NCBI GenBank assembly: GCA_018712265.1
Contig: DVHF01000011.1
Coordinates: 1-39,177, forward strand
DNA length: 39,177 nt
Direction: 5' to 3'
From: Candidatus Gallacutalibacter pullicola
GTDB taxonomy: Bacteria; Bacillota; Clostridia; Oscillospirales; Acutalibacteraceae
The notes below the pieces were generated by a model. It saw only the letters and a program-made list of their open reading frames with translations. It did no database searches and had not been told where the DNA came from. The position numbers and the translations under genes were made by a program. Below, piece by piece: positions 8,716 to 16,621 of the stretch (position 1 is the stretch's first letter; each line of letters begins with the position of its first letter).

Positions 8716-9318
8716 GTGGAACTGACCTGTCATATAGCGGAAACAGAGTTAGAACGGGCCGGAAAGCTGAATCCCGGAAACTGGACGGAGTATTCCCGGT
8801 TTGTGGCACTCGCGTGTAAAAATATCGCCGCACAGTGCGGAGATTTGTCCCCTGACAGAGCTTATTGTTTCGGATTACTGCACGATATTGGAAGATACGC
8901 GGGAGTCACCTCTGAAAAGCATTTAATAGACGGCTACCGCTTCTGCATGGAGCGGGGCTGGGAAAAGGCGGCGCAGATTTGTATCTCGCACGCTTTTATG
9001 ATACAGGACATCAAAACGTCTATCGGTACATTTGACGTATCCGACGAGGAGTATCTGTTCATGGAGCGTTTTATAAAAAACGCCGTTTACGACGACTATG
9101 ACCGGCTTGTGCAGCTGTGCGATGCTCTGGCCCTGCCGACCGGGTTCTGCCTTTTGGAAAAGCGGTTTGTCGATGTCGCGATCCGTTACGGCACGCCGCC
9201 TGTTATCGTGGAGCGTTGGAAAAAGACATTGGAAATCAAGGATTTCTTTGAGGAAAAAATCAACGGCTCCATTTATCGGTTGCTGCCGGGCGTCGTGGAA
9301 AATACATTTAACTTTTAA
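8716..9318 (+). CDS. HD-domain protein, probable phosphohydrolase
   Basis: A 200-residue HD-superfamily protein of unknown substrate. The GTG start at 8716 follows GAAAGGAG at seven bases. The central GLLHDIGRYAG holds the HD pair, with ISHAF and a later VQLCDAL giving further His/Asp ligands. The first metal-binding His, expected in the W-x-E-H-S pattern near residue 25, is Tyr here (WTEYSRFVA), so catalysis may be altered or lost. It follows the MATE gene by 64 bases and ends before the terminator at 9383. It is clearly less GC-rich than the genes on its left. Confidence 0.78.
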   Translation: MELTCHIAETELERAGKLNPGNWTEYSRFVALACKNIAAQCGDLSPDRAYCFGLLHDIGRYAGVTSEKHLIDGYRFCMERGWEKAAQICISHAFMIQDIKTSIGTFDVSDEEYLFMERFIKNAVYDDYDRLVQLCDALALPTGFCLLEKRFVDVAIRYGTPPVIVERWKKTLEIKDFFEEKINGSIYRLLPGVVENTFNF

Positions 9319-9382
9319 TACGGAAATAAGCCGGCGCCATGAACCGCACAGAATGGTGCGTCTAAATCAACACATAGAAAGA

Positions 9383-9411
9383 GGGACACGCTGTGGGGGC
9401 GTGTCCCTTTT
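9383..9411 (+). terminator. Rho-independent terminator after the HD gene
   Basis: A perfect nine-base stem (GGGACACGC at 9383-9391 with GCGTGTCCC at 9399-9407), a seven-base loop, then TTTT. It ends the rightward operon ahead of the convergent dcd gene. Confidence 0.85.
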
Positions 9412-9511
9412 CCTATACTTTTTGCAGGGCTGTTTTGGTTCCTAAAAGGAATCGAAACGGCCTGTTTTGTTGGCCGGGCGAGACAAAAAGCGCCCGACAG
9501 AAACGTATCTC

Positions 9512-10051
9512 TTACGGTATGGGATCCGATTTCGGAGGCTGGAAGTGCTCATACATCAAGCTGGGCTGGATCCCCTCGTTGTTCTGGTATTTGCCGTGGT
9601 ACAGGTCGAAATCGCCGTCAATGGTGTGATAATAGATTTGGCAGATCGCGACGTTGGGATAAATCCGCACAGGCTGGACGCAGAAAATTTCAAGCGTCCA
9701 GTACCCGGCAAAACCGACGTCGCCGAAGCCCGCTGTCACATGAACAAACAGTCCGAGCCGCCCGATAGAGGAACGCCCTTCCAGCATGGGAGCGAACGTG
9801 TCTGTACGGGTATACTCATTGGTGCGGCCCAGATACAGCCTGTTTGGTTCCAGCAGGAGTCCGCTCTCCGGTATCAGGATCCGCCGGGTTGGATTGGGGT
9901 TCTTCATGTCCAGGATTTCCTTTTCATACACAAGAAGCTCGTTGGAAAGCGTGAGATCGTAGCTGTTGGGATTGATTCTGGATTCGTCGAACGGCTCGAT
10001 AATAATTTCCCTGCCGATATGCTTCTGAATTTCTTTTCCCGATAAAATCAT
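9512..10051 (-). CDS. dcd: dCTP deaminase
   Basis: Deaminates dCTP to dUTP, feeding dTMP synthesis; some family members also hydrolyse dUTP. The 179 residues match the dCTP deaminase/dUTPase beta-barrel fold, with EGRSSIGRLGLFVHVTAGFG holding the conserved substrate-binding Ser-Arg and, further on, the catalytic Glu in YWTLEIF. It begins near-canonically with MILSGKEIQ after AAGGTGG. It is the last gene of a minus-strand set of three (glycosylase, P-loop protein, dcd) with about 20-base gaps. Confidence 0.94.
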   Translation of the reverse strand: MILSGKEIQKHIGREIIIEPFDESRINPNSYDLTLSNELLVYEKEILDMKNPNPTRRILIPESGLLLEPNRLYLGRTNEYTRTDTFAPMLEGRSSIGRLGLFVHVTAGFGDVGFAGYWTLEIFCVQPVRIYPNVAICQIYYHTIDGDFDLYHGKYQNNEGIQPSLMYEHFQPPKSDPIP

Positions 10052-10072
10052 AAAAAACCACCTTCATGTGAA

Positions 10073-10624
10073 TCAAAGATTAAATTGCTTTTTTATCATC
10101 TGCGCAGCAATCTCCGGCGCAAGGTTTGTATTGTCTATTTTCATGTAATTATCAAAGGGGATTTCTCCATCCATGCTTTCCAGGCGATACTGCATGTCGT
10201 CGCTGATAAGTATCTGATTTGACAGATCAACATTCCTTTTTGACGCTTTTTGCAAAAGACGGTTTTCCGTTGCGTTTCTTTCCAGGCGCACTTCGCGGGA
10301 CGCAACCAGCTCTACGTAATAGAATTCCGTACCGTACGGTTCAAAAATCTTTTTGACATGCTCGATATAATCCCAGTCTGACTGCTGATCAAATGCCCAC
10401 ATATAAGTGAAAATCATCCCATAGTTATCGGTTTTTGCAAACTCCTCAAATATGACCTGACGAAGCTTGTTTATCACCGCGCCGTTATACTGTCCAAAGA
10501 CTGCAAGGACCGGTTCAATGGTCATATGATTGTGGAACAACCGCAGACCGGTTATCTTCATCAGCTCTTGTCCGACTGTCATTTTGCCAACGGCAGAATT
10601 GCCAATCATAAATAATAATTTCAT
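10073..10624 (-). CDS. Small P-loop NTPase/kinase-like protein
   Basis: A 183-residue protein with a Walker A loop GNSAVGKMT right after the first strand (LLFMIG), as in AAA_33-type and shikimate/nucleoside-kinase-like proteins. An FHNHMTIEP segment and an Arg/Lys-rich lid-like stretch (REVRLERNATENR) follow. This suggests phosphorylation of a small molecule, but the substrate is not apparent. It lies between the glycosylase gene and dcd with 21-base gaps on either side, so the three are probably cotranscribed. This could point to nucleotide metabolism, by context only. The start follows AGGATGAG. Confidence 0.75.
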   Translation of the reverse strand: MKLLFMIGNSAVGKMTVGQELMKITGLRLFHNHMTIEPVLAVFGQYNGAVINKLRQVIFEEFAKTDNYGMIFTYMWAFDQQSDWDYIEHVKKIFEPYGTEFYYVELVASREVRLERNATENRLLQKASKRNVDLSNQILISDDMQYRLESMDGEIPFDNYMKIDNTNLAPEIAAQMIKKQFNL

Positions 10625-10645
10625 ATTTTTCTCATCCTGTTCTTT

Positions 10646-11173
10646 CTATCGTTCTTCCCCTGCTATCAAACCCGGACGTGATGCAAGGCTGCTGAGAATG
10701 GGGCGGTAGGCGTCAACAAGCTGTTCTGTGGAGAGACGGCAGTTGGCCGGACTGGTGGAGGGGAGCGGCCGGGCGGCCATCCCCGTGTTGGGAAAGCATA
10801 ACTTTTGGTAAAGCTGATATGCTTTTGTACCAGTTGTAAAGACAGCCTGAATATCCGCTTCGGAAAAGATGGCGGAAAAATCGTTCGGGACGGGATCCCG
10901 GATGCTGCCGTCGGAAGCGCCGTCGATGGAGCAGCTTTGCAGCACGTCCCACAGAGCGATGCGGTGTTCCAGCAGAAACTGCCGTTTTGCGGCAACGGAA
11001 TCGGGACAGGGCTGATCGAGAAGTCTGGACAGCACAGTCCAGAACCGGTTGCGCGGATTGCCGTAGTAGAAGCCGATCTCGCGCGATTTTGGGGACGGCA
11101 TCGTGCCGAGGATCAGGATCCGCGACCGGCTGTCGTAAACCGGCGGGATAGTATGTACAACGGTTTCTGTCAT
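10646..11173 (-). CDS. DNA-deoxyinosine (hypoxanthine) glycosylase, MUG-like
   Basis: A uracil-DNA-glycosylase-superfamily enzyme of the type that removes hypoxanthine (deaminated adenine) from DNA. The start at 11173 follows GGAGAT by six bases; the open frame runs 33 codons further upstream without family similarity. The 175-residue product has ILGTMPSPKSREIGFYYGNP, the family's active-site loop, then NRFWTVL, and a C-terminal STSPANCR corresponding to the DNA-intercalation loop. It is first in the minus-strand set with the P-loop gene and dcd, transcribed from the promoter at 11263-11292. Confidence 0.85.
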   Translation of the reverse strand: MTETVVHTIPPVYDSRSRILILGTMPSPKSREIGFYYGNPRNRFWTVLSRLLDQPCPDSVAAKRQFLLEHRIALWDVLQSCSIDGASDGSIRDPVPNDFSAIFSEADIQAVFTTGTKAYQLYQKLCFPNTGMAARPLPSTSPANCRLSTEQLVDAYRPILSSLASRPGLIAGEER

Positions 11174-11262
11174 AGAAAGATCTCCATCGCTTCCGGATGT
11201 ATCTGAGCAAGTCAGAAATGCCGGAAAATTCGCGCAGCGCGCTGAGCACTTTTTACACCCTA

Positions 11263-11292
11263 AGTATAGCACGAAGAATACCGCTTATACAA
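11263..11292 (-). promoter_or_regulatory. Promoter for the glycosylase-dcd operon
   Basis: On the minus strand TTGTAT, an 18-base spacer and TATACT preceded by TGC (extended -10). It directs transcription leftward, about 90 bases before the start at 11173. Confidence 0.65.
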
Positions 11293-11345
11293 GGCGGATT
11301 GTCCTGCCGGCGAAAAATTGCGGACGATCTGCGAGTCCCCCGCCT

Positions 11346-11374
11346 GAATGAACCTCCCGGAAAATGGCAATACT
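11346..11374 (+). promoter_or_regulatory. Possible SigF/SigG-type promoter before sigG
   Basis: GAATG at 11346-11350, a 17-base spacer and CAATACT at 11368-11374 resemble the forespore pattern (GHATR ... CATNMTA). The spacing is right but the -10 match is partial. Autoregulation of sigG by SigF/SigG is known in Bacillus; here it is an inference from a weak match. Confidence 0.3.
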
Positions 11375-11406
11375 GTGATTGTCAGGCAGAAAAGGAGGCT
11401 TCACAA

Positions 11407-12177
11407 ATGCAGTACAACAAGGTAGAAATATGCGGGGTCAATACATCAAAGCTGAAGGTGCTTACTGAAAAGGAAAAAACGGAGCTTCTCAAACGCGTGC
11501 GGGAGGGGGACAAGAAAGCGCGCGAGGAACTGATCAACGGGAATCTGCGGCTGGTGCTGAGCGTGATCCAGCGGTTCACGAACCGCGGGGAGAATCTGGA
11601 CGATCTGTTCCAGGTGGGGTGCATCGGCCTGATGAAAGCGATCGACCATTTCGACGTGACGCAGGGGGTGCGGTTCTCCACGTACGGCGTGCCGATGATC
11701 ATCGGCGAGATCCGGCGGTATCTGCGCGACAACAACAGCGTTCGCGTGAGCCGGTCCATGCGCGATACGGCCTACAAGGCGATGCAGGTCAAGGAGGAAC
11801 TGACGGCGAAGAACGGCAAGGAGCCGACAGTGGAGGAGATCGCAAAAAAGCTGGATATGAAGCGCGAGGACGTTGTGCTGGCGCTGGAAGCGATTGTCGA
11901 ACCGGTGTCGCTGTATGAGCCGGTATTTTCGGACGGCGGGGATACCATTTATGTGATGGATCAAGTGGGGGACAACAACGACGACAGCAACTGGCTTGAT
12001 GAAATCGCGCTCAAGCAGGCGATCAATGATCTGAGCGACCGCGAGAAAAAGATCCTCTCCATGCGATTTTTCCAGGGGAAAACGCAGATGGAGGTGGCGG
12101 CAGAGATTGGGATCAGTCAGGCACAGGTATCGCGGCTGGAAAAGGGCGCGCTCGACAAGGTAAAAAAAGATATCTGA
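11407..12177 (+). CDS. sigG: Forespore sigma factor SigG
   Basis: RNA polymerase sigma factor of the late forespore. The 256 residues match Bacillus SigG closely from the first residues: NKVEICGVNTSKL, NGNLRLVLSVIQRFTNRGE, DDLFQVGCIGLMKAIDHFD (region 2), VPMIIGEIRRYLRDNN and RVSRSMRDTAYKA (region 3), and RFFQGKTQMEVAAEIGISQA (region 4 helix-turn-helix). The N-terminal EICGV motif separates SigG from SigF. The ATG at 11407 follows AAAAGGAGG. Its presence marks the organism as an endospore former. The usual partner ylmC/ymxH follows, but only after a 474-base repeat-filled gap. Confidence 0.95.
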   Translation: MQYNKVEICGVNTSKLKVLTEKEKTELLKRVREGDKKAREELINGNLRLVLSVIQRFTNRGENLDDLFQVGCIGLMKAIDHFDVTQGVRFSTYGVPMIIGEIRRYLRDNNSVRVSRSMRDTAYKAMQVKEELTAKNGKEPTVEEIAKKLDMKREDVVLALEAIVEPVSLYEPVFSDGGDTIYVMDQVGDNNDDSNWLDEIALKQAINDLSDREKKILSMRFFQGKTQMEVAAEIGISQAQVSRLEKGALDKVKKDI

Positions 12178-12198
12178 GCCAGACTAAGGCAGGCTCAG

Positions 12199-12213
12199 GC
12201 AGGCTAAGCCTGC
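12199..12213. repeat. Palindrome shared with the 21.9-kb locus
   Basis: GCAGGCTAAGCCTGC, one mismatch pair from a perfect palindrome. Its reverse complement occurs at about 21935-21949. It lies at the left edge of the repeat block after sigG. Confidence 0.5.
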
Positions 12214-12243
12214 ACGTAAACCGCGTCACGCTCCCTCCGGTCG

Positions 12244-12333
12244 CTGAAACTCTGATAGCCACAAATACTCTGTCGCGGTAGGGGGCTGGTTAGGAATATT
12301 ATTTATGCAATGCTGTAAACGCGGGCGTCTCAG
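12244..12333 (+). repeat. Repeat module A, copy 1
   Basis: About 90 bases nearly identical to 12411-12499. Both begin CTGAAACTCTGATAGCCACA, share a CGCGGTRGG middle, and end with GTAAACGCGGGC and CTCAG. The tail half is also found in the other repeat loci. Non-coding. Confidence 0.85.
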
Positions 12334-12354
12334 CCCAATCAATTGCCAAGCTAA

Positions 12355-12411
12355 GCGGAGGTACGACGCCTGCGCGTTCTGCTCACCGCAGGTGCGCGTC
12401 GTGACCTCCGC
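12355..12411. repeat. Long hairpin between the two module A copies
   Basis: GCGGAGGTACGACGC (12355-12369) pairs with GCGTCGTGACCTCCGC (12396-12411) with a single bulge, enclosing a loop that contains CTGCTCACCGCAG. Related sequence pieces recur around 37743 and 37878. No T-run follows, so it is not a simple terminator. Confidence 0.75.
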
Positions 12412-12545
12412 TGAAACTCTGATAGCCACAAACACTCTTTCGCGGTGGGAGGTTGGTTAGAAATATTGTTATGCAACGCTGTAAACGCGGGCATCTCAGT
12501 TTAATCGCGCACCCAGCCGGGCGACCGGAGGGAGCGTGCGCGAAA
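12411..12545 (+). repeat. Repeat module A copy 2 joined to a core unit
   Basis: The second copy of the 89-base direct repeat (12411-12499) runs straight into the core half: CACCCAGCCGGGCGACC followed by GGAGGGAGC. An eight-base stem closes this core (TCGCGCAC at 12505-12512 with GTGCGCGA at 12536-12543). The reverse complement of the GCGACCGGAGGGAGC piece appears at 12229-12243. Confidence 0.8.
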
Positions 12546-12651
12546 TGGGTCCGGGCCTGCGGCCCGGCGCCGGTCCAGCGCGGCGGTGCGCTGGGGGAGG
12601 CACATATTTTTTGAGGGTGCGGCATATCCATCAGAAAAGGGGTTGATCGAT

Positions 12652-12942
12652 ATGACGTGCAGAATGGCCGATATGCGGAACAAGGAGGTCATCAATGTGC
12701 GCGACGGCGTGCGGCTGGGCAATGTGTGCGACATCGAGCTGGATATCCAGAACGCAAACGTCTGCGCCATCATCATTTACGGACGGCCGCGCCTGTTCGG
12801 GCTGATGGGCCGCGAGGACGACGTGGTGATCCGCTGGGACGAGATCCAGGTGATCGGGGACGAGACGGTCCTGGTGGACTGCAACGTCCGCCGGCGTGTG
12901 GAGACGAGGCCGGCGTTCCTGCGTTTCCTTTCAGGCGGCTGA
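12652..12942 (+). CDS. YlmC/YmxH-family PRC-barrel sporulation protein
   Basis: A 96-residue small beta-barrel protein of the YlmC/YmxH family, a PRC-barrel family common in spore formers and usually encoded beside sigG. The start at 12652 follows AAAAGGGG. Recognisable features are the N-terminal [23 protein letters not shown] and [17 protein letters not shown]. Its exact role is not settled. It lies downstream of the repeat block and ahead of the rpsB promoter. Confidence 0.85.
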   Translation: MTCRMADMRNKEVINVRDGVRLGNVCDIELDIQNANVCAIIIYGRPRLFGLMGREDDVVIRWDEIQVIGDETVLVDCNVRRRVETRPAFLRFLSGG

Positions 12943-13016
12943 TCCGGCGTCCCTCTCCGATTTGGGGAGGGAGACGGCGCGGATCCGGACAAGTCCTGCC
13001 AAAAATGAAAAAAAGC

Positions 13017-13045
13017 TTGCAAAAAGCGCGCCGGTATGCTATAAT
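13017..13045 (+). promoter_or_regulatory. Strong vegetative promoter for rpsB
   Basis: TTGCAA at 13017-13022, a 17-base spacer and TATAAT at 13040-13045 with the extended TGC. The leader of about 125 bases up to the rpsB start includes an inverted pair of TTCCGG motifs near 13060-13077. Confidence 0.88.
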
Positions 13046-13177
13046 ACTTCCGCAAACTTTCCGGATTTTTCCGGAAAATACAAAACACACGCCGTATTTC
13101 AGCGGATTGGTGTCCGGTCCCCGGATTATCCGTCTGGCAAGGATGCGGCGGAGGAAACAACCAAGGAGGAAAAAACA

Positions 13178-13918
13178 ATGGCAGTAGTATCTATGAAACA
13201 GCTTTTGGAGGCCGGCGTTCATTTCGGCCACCAGACCAGAAGATGGAACCCGAAGATGGCGGAGTACATCTTCACAGAGCGCAACGGCATCTACATCATC
13301 GACCTGCAGAAGACCGTCCGCAAGCTGGAAGAAGCCTATAACTTCGTGCGCGATCTTTCCATGGAGGGCGAGTCCGTCCTGTTCGTCGGCACAAAGAAGC
13401 AGGCTCAGGAATCCGTGAAGGAAGAAGCAGAGCGCGCAGGCGCTTACTATGTCAATGCCCGCTGGCTCGGCGGCATGATGACCAACTTCCGCACCATCCG
13501 CCGCAGAATTGACCGTCTCAACCAGCTCAAGGGTATGCAGGAGGACGGCACGTTCGATCTCCTTCCGAAGAAGGAAGTCGCAAAGCTGATGCTCGAGATC
13601 GAAAAGCTCGAGAAGTTCCTCGGCGGTATCAAAGAGATGCGCCAGCTCCCGGGCGCGCTGTTCATCGTCGACCCGCGCAAGGAGAGAATCGCTGTGGCTG
13701 AGGCCAAGAAGCTCGGTATTCCGATCGTGGCGATTGTCGATACCAACTGCGATCCGGACGAGATCGACTATGTGATCCCGGGCAACGACGACGCTATCCG
13801 CGCCGTGAAGCTGATTTCCGCTACCGTCGCCAACGCGATCATCGAGGGCAGAGAGGGCCGCATGGGCGCTGCCGCCGCGGAGGAGAAGGAGACCGAGGAA
13901 GAGGCTTCCGAGGAATAA
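13178..13918 (+). CDS. rpsB: 30S ribosomal protein S2
   Basis: Essential small-subunit protein S2, 246 residues, normal length. It starts [20 protein letters not shown], the family signature, with [13 protein letters not shown], the LFVGTKKQA segment and [14 protein letters not shown]. The ATG at 13178 follows AAGGAGG. The C-terminal tail is Glu-rich. Paired with tsf as in most bacteria, separated by a terminator-like hairpin at 13951-13986. Confidence 0.98.
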   Translation: MAVVSMKQLLEAGVHFGHQTRRWNPKMAEYIFTERNGIYIIDLQKTVRKLEEAYNFVRDLSMEGESVLFVGTKKQAQESVKEEAERAGAYYVNARWLGGMMTNFRTIRRRIDRLNQLKGMQEDGTFDLLPKKEVAKLMLEIEKLEKFLGGIKEMRQLPGALFIVDPRKERIAVAEAKKLGIPIVAIVDTNCDPDEIDYVIPGNDDAIRAVKLISATVANAIIEGREGRMGAAAAEEKETEEEASEE

Positions 13919-13950
13919 TCCCTCTGGCATTGGAGAATTAAAATCTCTGG

Positions 13951-13986
13951 AAAGTACCCGCCTGATATCTTAGACGGGTACTTTTT
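13951..13986 (+). terminator. Intergenic terminator/attenuator between rpsB and tsf
   Basis: AAAGTACCCG (13951-13960) pairs perfectly with CGGGTACTTT (13975-13984), with T86 ending a run of T. It has the form of an intrinsic terminator and would set the rpsB:tsf ratio by partial read-through. No separate tsf promoter is evident. Confidence 0.75.
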
Positions 13987-14039
13987 CGGGTGAAGGATAA
14001 ATAACTTTTTGACTTTTGAAAGAATCGGAGGAATAGAAA

Positions 14040-14954
14040 ATGGCTTTTACCGCAAAAGACGTTGCAGCCCTGCGTGAAAAGACCGGCTGCGGAATGATGG
14101 ATTGTAAAAAAGCGCTGACCGCCTCTGACGGCGATATGGACAAGGCGATCGACTTCCTGCGTGAGAAGGGCCTGGCTGCCGCGGAGAAGAAGTCCAGCCG
14201 TATTGCGGCTGAGGGTGTTGCTTATGCCTGCACAAACGCCGACAACACCGTGGGCGTTGTGATCGAGGTCAATGCGGAGACCGACTTCGTGGCGAAGAAT
14301 GCCAGCTTCCAGGAGTTTGTCGATACCTGCGCCAAGACCGTGATGGAGCAGAATCCGGCTGATGTGGAGGCCCTGCTGGCCTGCACCGCTTCCGGCTCCA
14401 ACGAGACCGTCGACGCGATCCTCAAGGAGAAGATCCTCACCATCGGCGAGAACATCAAGATCCGCCGTTTCCAGCGCATGGAGGGCGTTGTCGGCTCCTA
14501 CATCCATGCAGGCGGCAAGATCGGCGTGCTTGTGAAGTTCGATACCACAGCGGAGGTTGCTGCGAAGGACGAGTTCAAGACCTTTGCCAAGGATATCGCC
14601 ATGCAGGTTGCTGCTGCGAACCCGGGCTATCTGAACAAGGATACCGTTCCGGCTGATGTGCTGGAGCACGAGAAGAAGATCCTCACCGAGCAGGTTGTCA
14701 ACAGCGGCAAGCCGGCGAATATCGCGGAGAAGATCGTGATGGGCCGCATCGGCAAGTTCTACAAGGAGAACTGCCTGGTAGATCAGGAGTTCGTCAAGGA
14801 TTCCGATTACTCCGTCCAGAAGTACGCTGACAAGGTCGGCGCAGATCTCGGCGGCAAGATCGCGATCGTTGACTTTGCCCGCTTTGAGAAGGGCGAGGGC
14901 CTCGAGAAGAGAAACGACAACTTCGCGGACGAAGTTGCCAGCATGATCAAATAA
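14040..14954 (+). CDS. tsf: Elongation factor Ts
   Basis: Guanine-nucleotide exchange factor for EF-Tu. The 304 residues comprise the UBA-like N-terminus (VAALREKTGCGMMDCKKAL), the core with NAETDFVAKN and the exchange region, and the C-terminal module (GRIGKFYKENCLVDQEFVKD). The start follows TCGGAGGAAT. The coding sequence uses highly biased codons, as expected for an abundant protein. Confidence 0.98.
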   Translation: MAFTAKDVAALREKTGCGMMDCKKALTASDGDMDKAIDFLREKGLAAAEKKSSRIAAEGVAYACTNADNTVGVVIEVNAETDFVAKNASFQEFVDTCAKTVMEQNPADVEALLACTASGSNETVDAILKEKILTIGENIKIRRFQRMEGVVGSYIHAGGKIGVLVKFDTTAEVAAKDEFKTFAKDIAMQVAAANPGYLNKDTVPADVLEHEKKILTEQVVNSGKPANIAEKIVMGRIGKFYKENCLVDQEFVKDSDYSVQKYADKVGADLGGKIAIVDFARFEKGEGLEKRNDNFADEVASMIK

Positions 14955-15023
14955 GATAAGCGGCTGAAACAGTTTTTTCAAACCTGTCCGGGGAATCTCC
15001 GGATGGCCGTTGGATAAAATTAG

Positions 15024-15064
15024 GGGACTGAGGATACGATAAATGGTATCCCCAGTCCCTTTTT
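15024..15064 (+). terminator. Strong terminator after tsf
   Basis: GGGACTG and GGATAC (15024-15037) pair with GTATCC and CAGTCCC (15046-15059) around one A:C mismatch, followed by TTTTT. It separates tsf from the convergent sulfatase gene. On the minus strand the stem is followed by TAATTTTATC, so it may act in both directions. Confidence 0.88.
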
Positions 15065-15105
15065 CATTGGACATATTTGGAACAGCTCTTGTCCCGAAAG
15101 CCGGT

Positions 15106-16569
15106 TCAGTGCCTGCCGCGGTTGTTCCATACATTCCCGCGGGCCGCACGGGTGAGAGCGGACTCCGGATCGGAAAGCAGGGGCCGTCCGGCAGCAAAGG
15201 CTTCCAGCAGCGGCTCGTTGTTCCGTTCCAGCCAGGCGGCAAGCTGATCGCGGAGCTCCTGCTTTTTGCCGCGGTACTGCGCCAGATTGCTCAGGTCGCA
15301 GTTCTCCTGCGGATCCTCCTGTGCGTCGAACAGCAGCTCCACGGCGTCGTCGGCGAACCAGTGGTATTTGAACCTCCCGTCCGTGACCGCCAGATAATGA
15401 TCGCAGATGCCGAAGCTGTACGGGCGGAACGCCTCTTTCCCCTGCAAGGAGGCAAATACGCTCTGCCCGTCCATAGGGATGTTCGCGCCGAGCCCGCAGG
15501 CGTCGAGGATAGTCGGCATCACGTCCATCAGGCCGACGGGGAGACTGTCGTCGGCAGTCCCGATCAGCGCGTCCGGGATCAGATCGGAGCCGCGCGGCGG
15601 CCGCACCAGGAACGGGATATTGGACGATCCGCGCAGGAAGTCCTTTTTCGCCATGGAATCGTGATCGAACAGATCGTCGCCGTGATCGCTGGTAAACAGG
15701 ATGAGCGTCTGATCCAGCAGGCCGCGTTCGCGCAGATCGCCCAGCAGGACGCCGATCATGCTGTCGATATGCGTGATCATGGCGGCCATTCCCCGGAAGG
15801 TCTGCTGGATCAGCAGCGGATGATCCTTCCACTGATCGTAATTTTGATTGAGCGCCTTGGCACGGAGCTGGCAGGGCATTTTCTCCTGCTCCCAGCTGCC
15901 GTGGGCAGGCGGTGGGAACTGCGCGTCACGGTACAGCTCGTAATATTCGGCGGGCGGGGTGATGGGCGGATGGGGCTTGTCGAACGAAACATAGAGGAAG
16001 AATGGGCGCGTCGGATCGCGCCGATCCAGAAACTCCACAGCGCGCTGCATGGTCCAGTGCGTGGTGGTCATCGGCTCCGGAAGCGGCGACATGCGCACGC
16101 CGTACTCGTTGTTCCCCATGCCGTGCGTGTAGGCCAGATGGCCGTATCCGCCGGCGTTGAGGAACGCCTCGTAATCATCACAGGCCATATCGGGCTTCCG
16201 GCGGCCCTCCTCGTTGAGCCACACGTCCTCGAAGCCGATCCGGTACCGCTGCGGGCAGGTGTGCAGCTTGCCGCTGGCAAAGGTCTGATACCCGGCGCGC
16301 GTCATCACCTCCGCAAGCTTGGGCCCCTCGGGGAACGGCTGATCCTCGCGGTAATTCGTCATGTGGATGCCGTAGGGATCGCGTCCCGTCATCAGGATCC
16401 GCCGCGCCGGGACACAGACGGGGCATTCGCTCATGGCCCGGCGGAAGTTCACGCCCTCCCGCGCCAGCTGATCGATCTGCGGCGTCATGACGATGGGGTT
16501 CCCGCCGCAGCCCAGCCAGTCGAGCCGGAGCTGATCGCACGTAATCAGCAGTACATTCTGTTGCTTCAA
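15106..16569 (-). CDS. Type I sulfatase (alkaline-phosphatase superfamily)
   Basis: Predicted to hydrolyse sulfate esters, probably from sulfated glycans or small molecules. From the TTG at 16569 it is 487 residues. That start is preferred because GGAGGG lies seven bases upstream; the ATG at 16584 has no good site. Sulfatase landmarks are NVLLITCDQLR (metal-binding Asp), CVPARRILMTGR (CxPxR, with Cys52 expected to become formylglycine), and LFTSDHGDD (metal ligands). There is no signal peptide, so it acts in the cytoplasm. A Cys-type enzyme needs an anaerobic sulfatase-maturing enzyme, which is not in this window. A strong promoter and an operator-like palindrome lie just upstream. Confidence 0.92.
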   Translation of the reverse strand: MKQQNVLLITCDQLRLDWLGCGGNPIVMTPQIDQLAREGVNFRRAMSECPVCVPARRILMTGRDPYGIHMTNYREDQPFPEGPKLAEVMTRAGYQTFASGKLHTCPQRYRIGFEDVWLNEEGRRKPDMACDDYEAFLNAGGYGHLAYTHGMGNNEYGVRMSPLPEPMTTTHWTMQRAVEFLDRRDPTRPFFLYVSFDKPHPPITPPAEYYELYRDAQFPPPAHGSWEQEKMPCQLRAKALNQNYDQWKDHPLLIQQTFRGMAAMITHIDSMIGVLLGDLRERGLLDQTLILFTSDHGDDLFDHDSMAKKDFLRGSSNIPFLVRPPRGSDLIPDALIGTADDSLPVGLMDVMPTILDACGLGANIPMDGQSVFASLQGKEAFRPYSFGICDHYLAVTDGRFKYHWFADDAVELLFDAQEDPQENCDLSNLAQYRGKKQELRDQLAAWLERNNEPLLEAFAAGRPLLSDPESALTRAARGNVWNNRGRH

Positions 16570-16606
16570 AAAGCATCCCTCCATCTGGTACCCTTCGTGG
16601 GCAAAG

Positions 16607-16618
16607 GGTATTGATACC
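16607..16618. promoter_or_regulatory. Operator-like palindrome at the sulfatase transcription start
   Basis: GGTATTGATACC is a perfect inverted repeat (GGTAT/ATACC with a two-base centre). It lies across the likely start site, 4-15 bases downstream of the -10 box, the usual position for a repressor operator. The binding protein is unknown. Confidence 0.5.
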
Positions 16619-16621
16619 GTT

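Noticed and set aside
9412..9511. Second terminator for dcd from the inverted repeats at 9475-9496
   Set aside because: A six-base stem exists, but no T-run follows it on the minus strand.
12383..12631. Minus-strand frames over the sigG-ylmC repeats
   Set aside because: They arise from translating repeat units; similar peptides come from unrelated repeat copies.
15043..16614. Long 523-codon plus-strand frame
   Set aside because: It is antisense to the clearly recognisable sulfatase and has no family motifs of its own.
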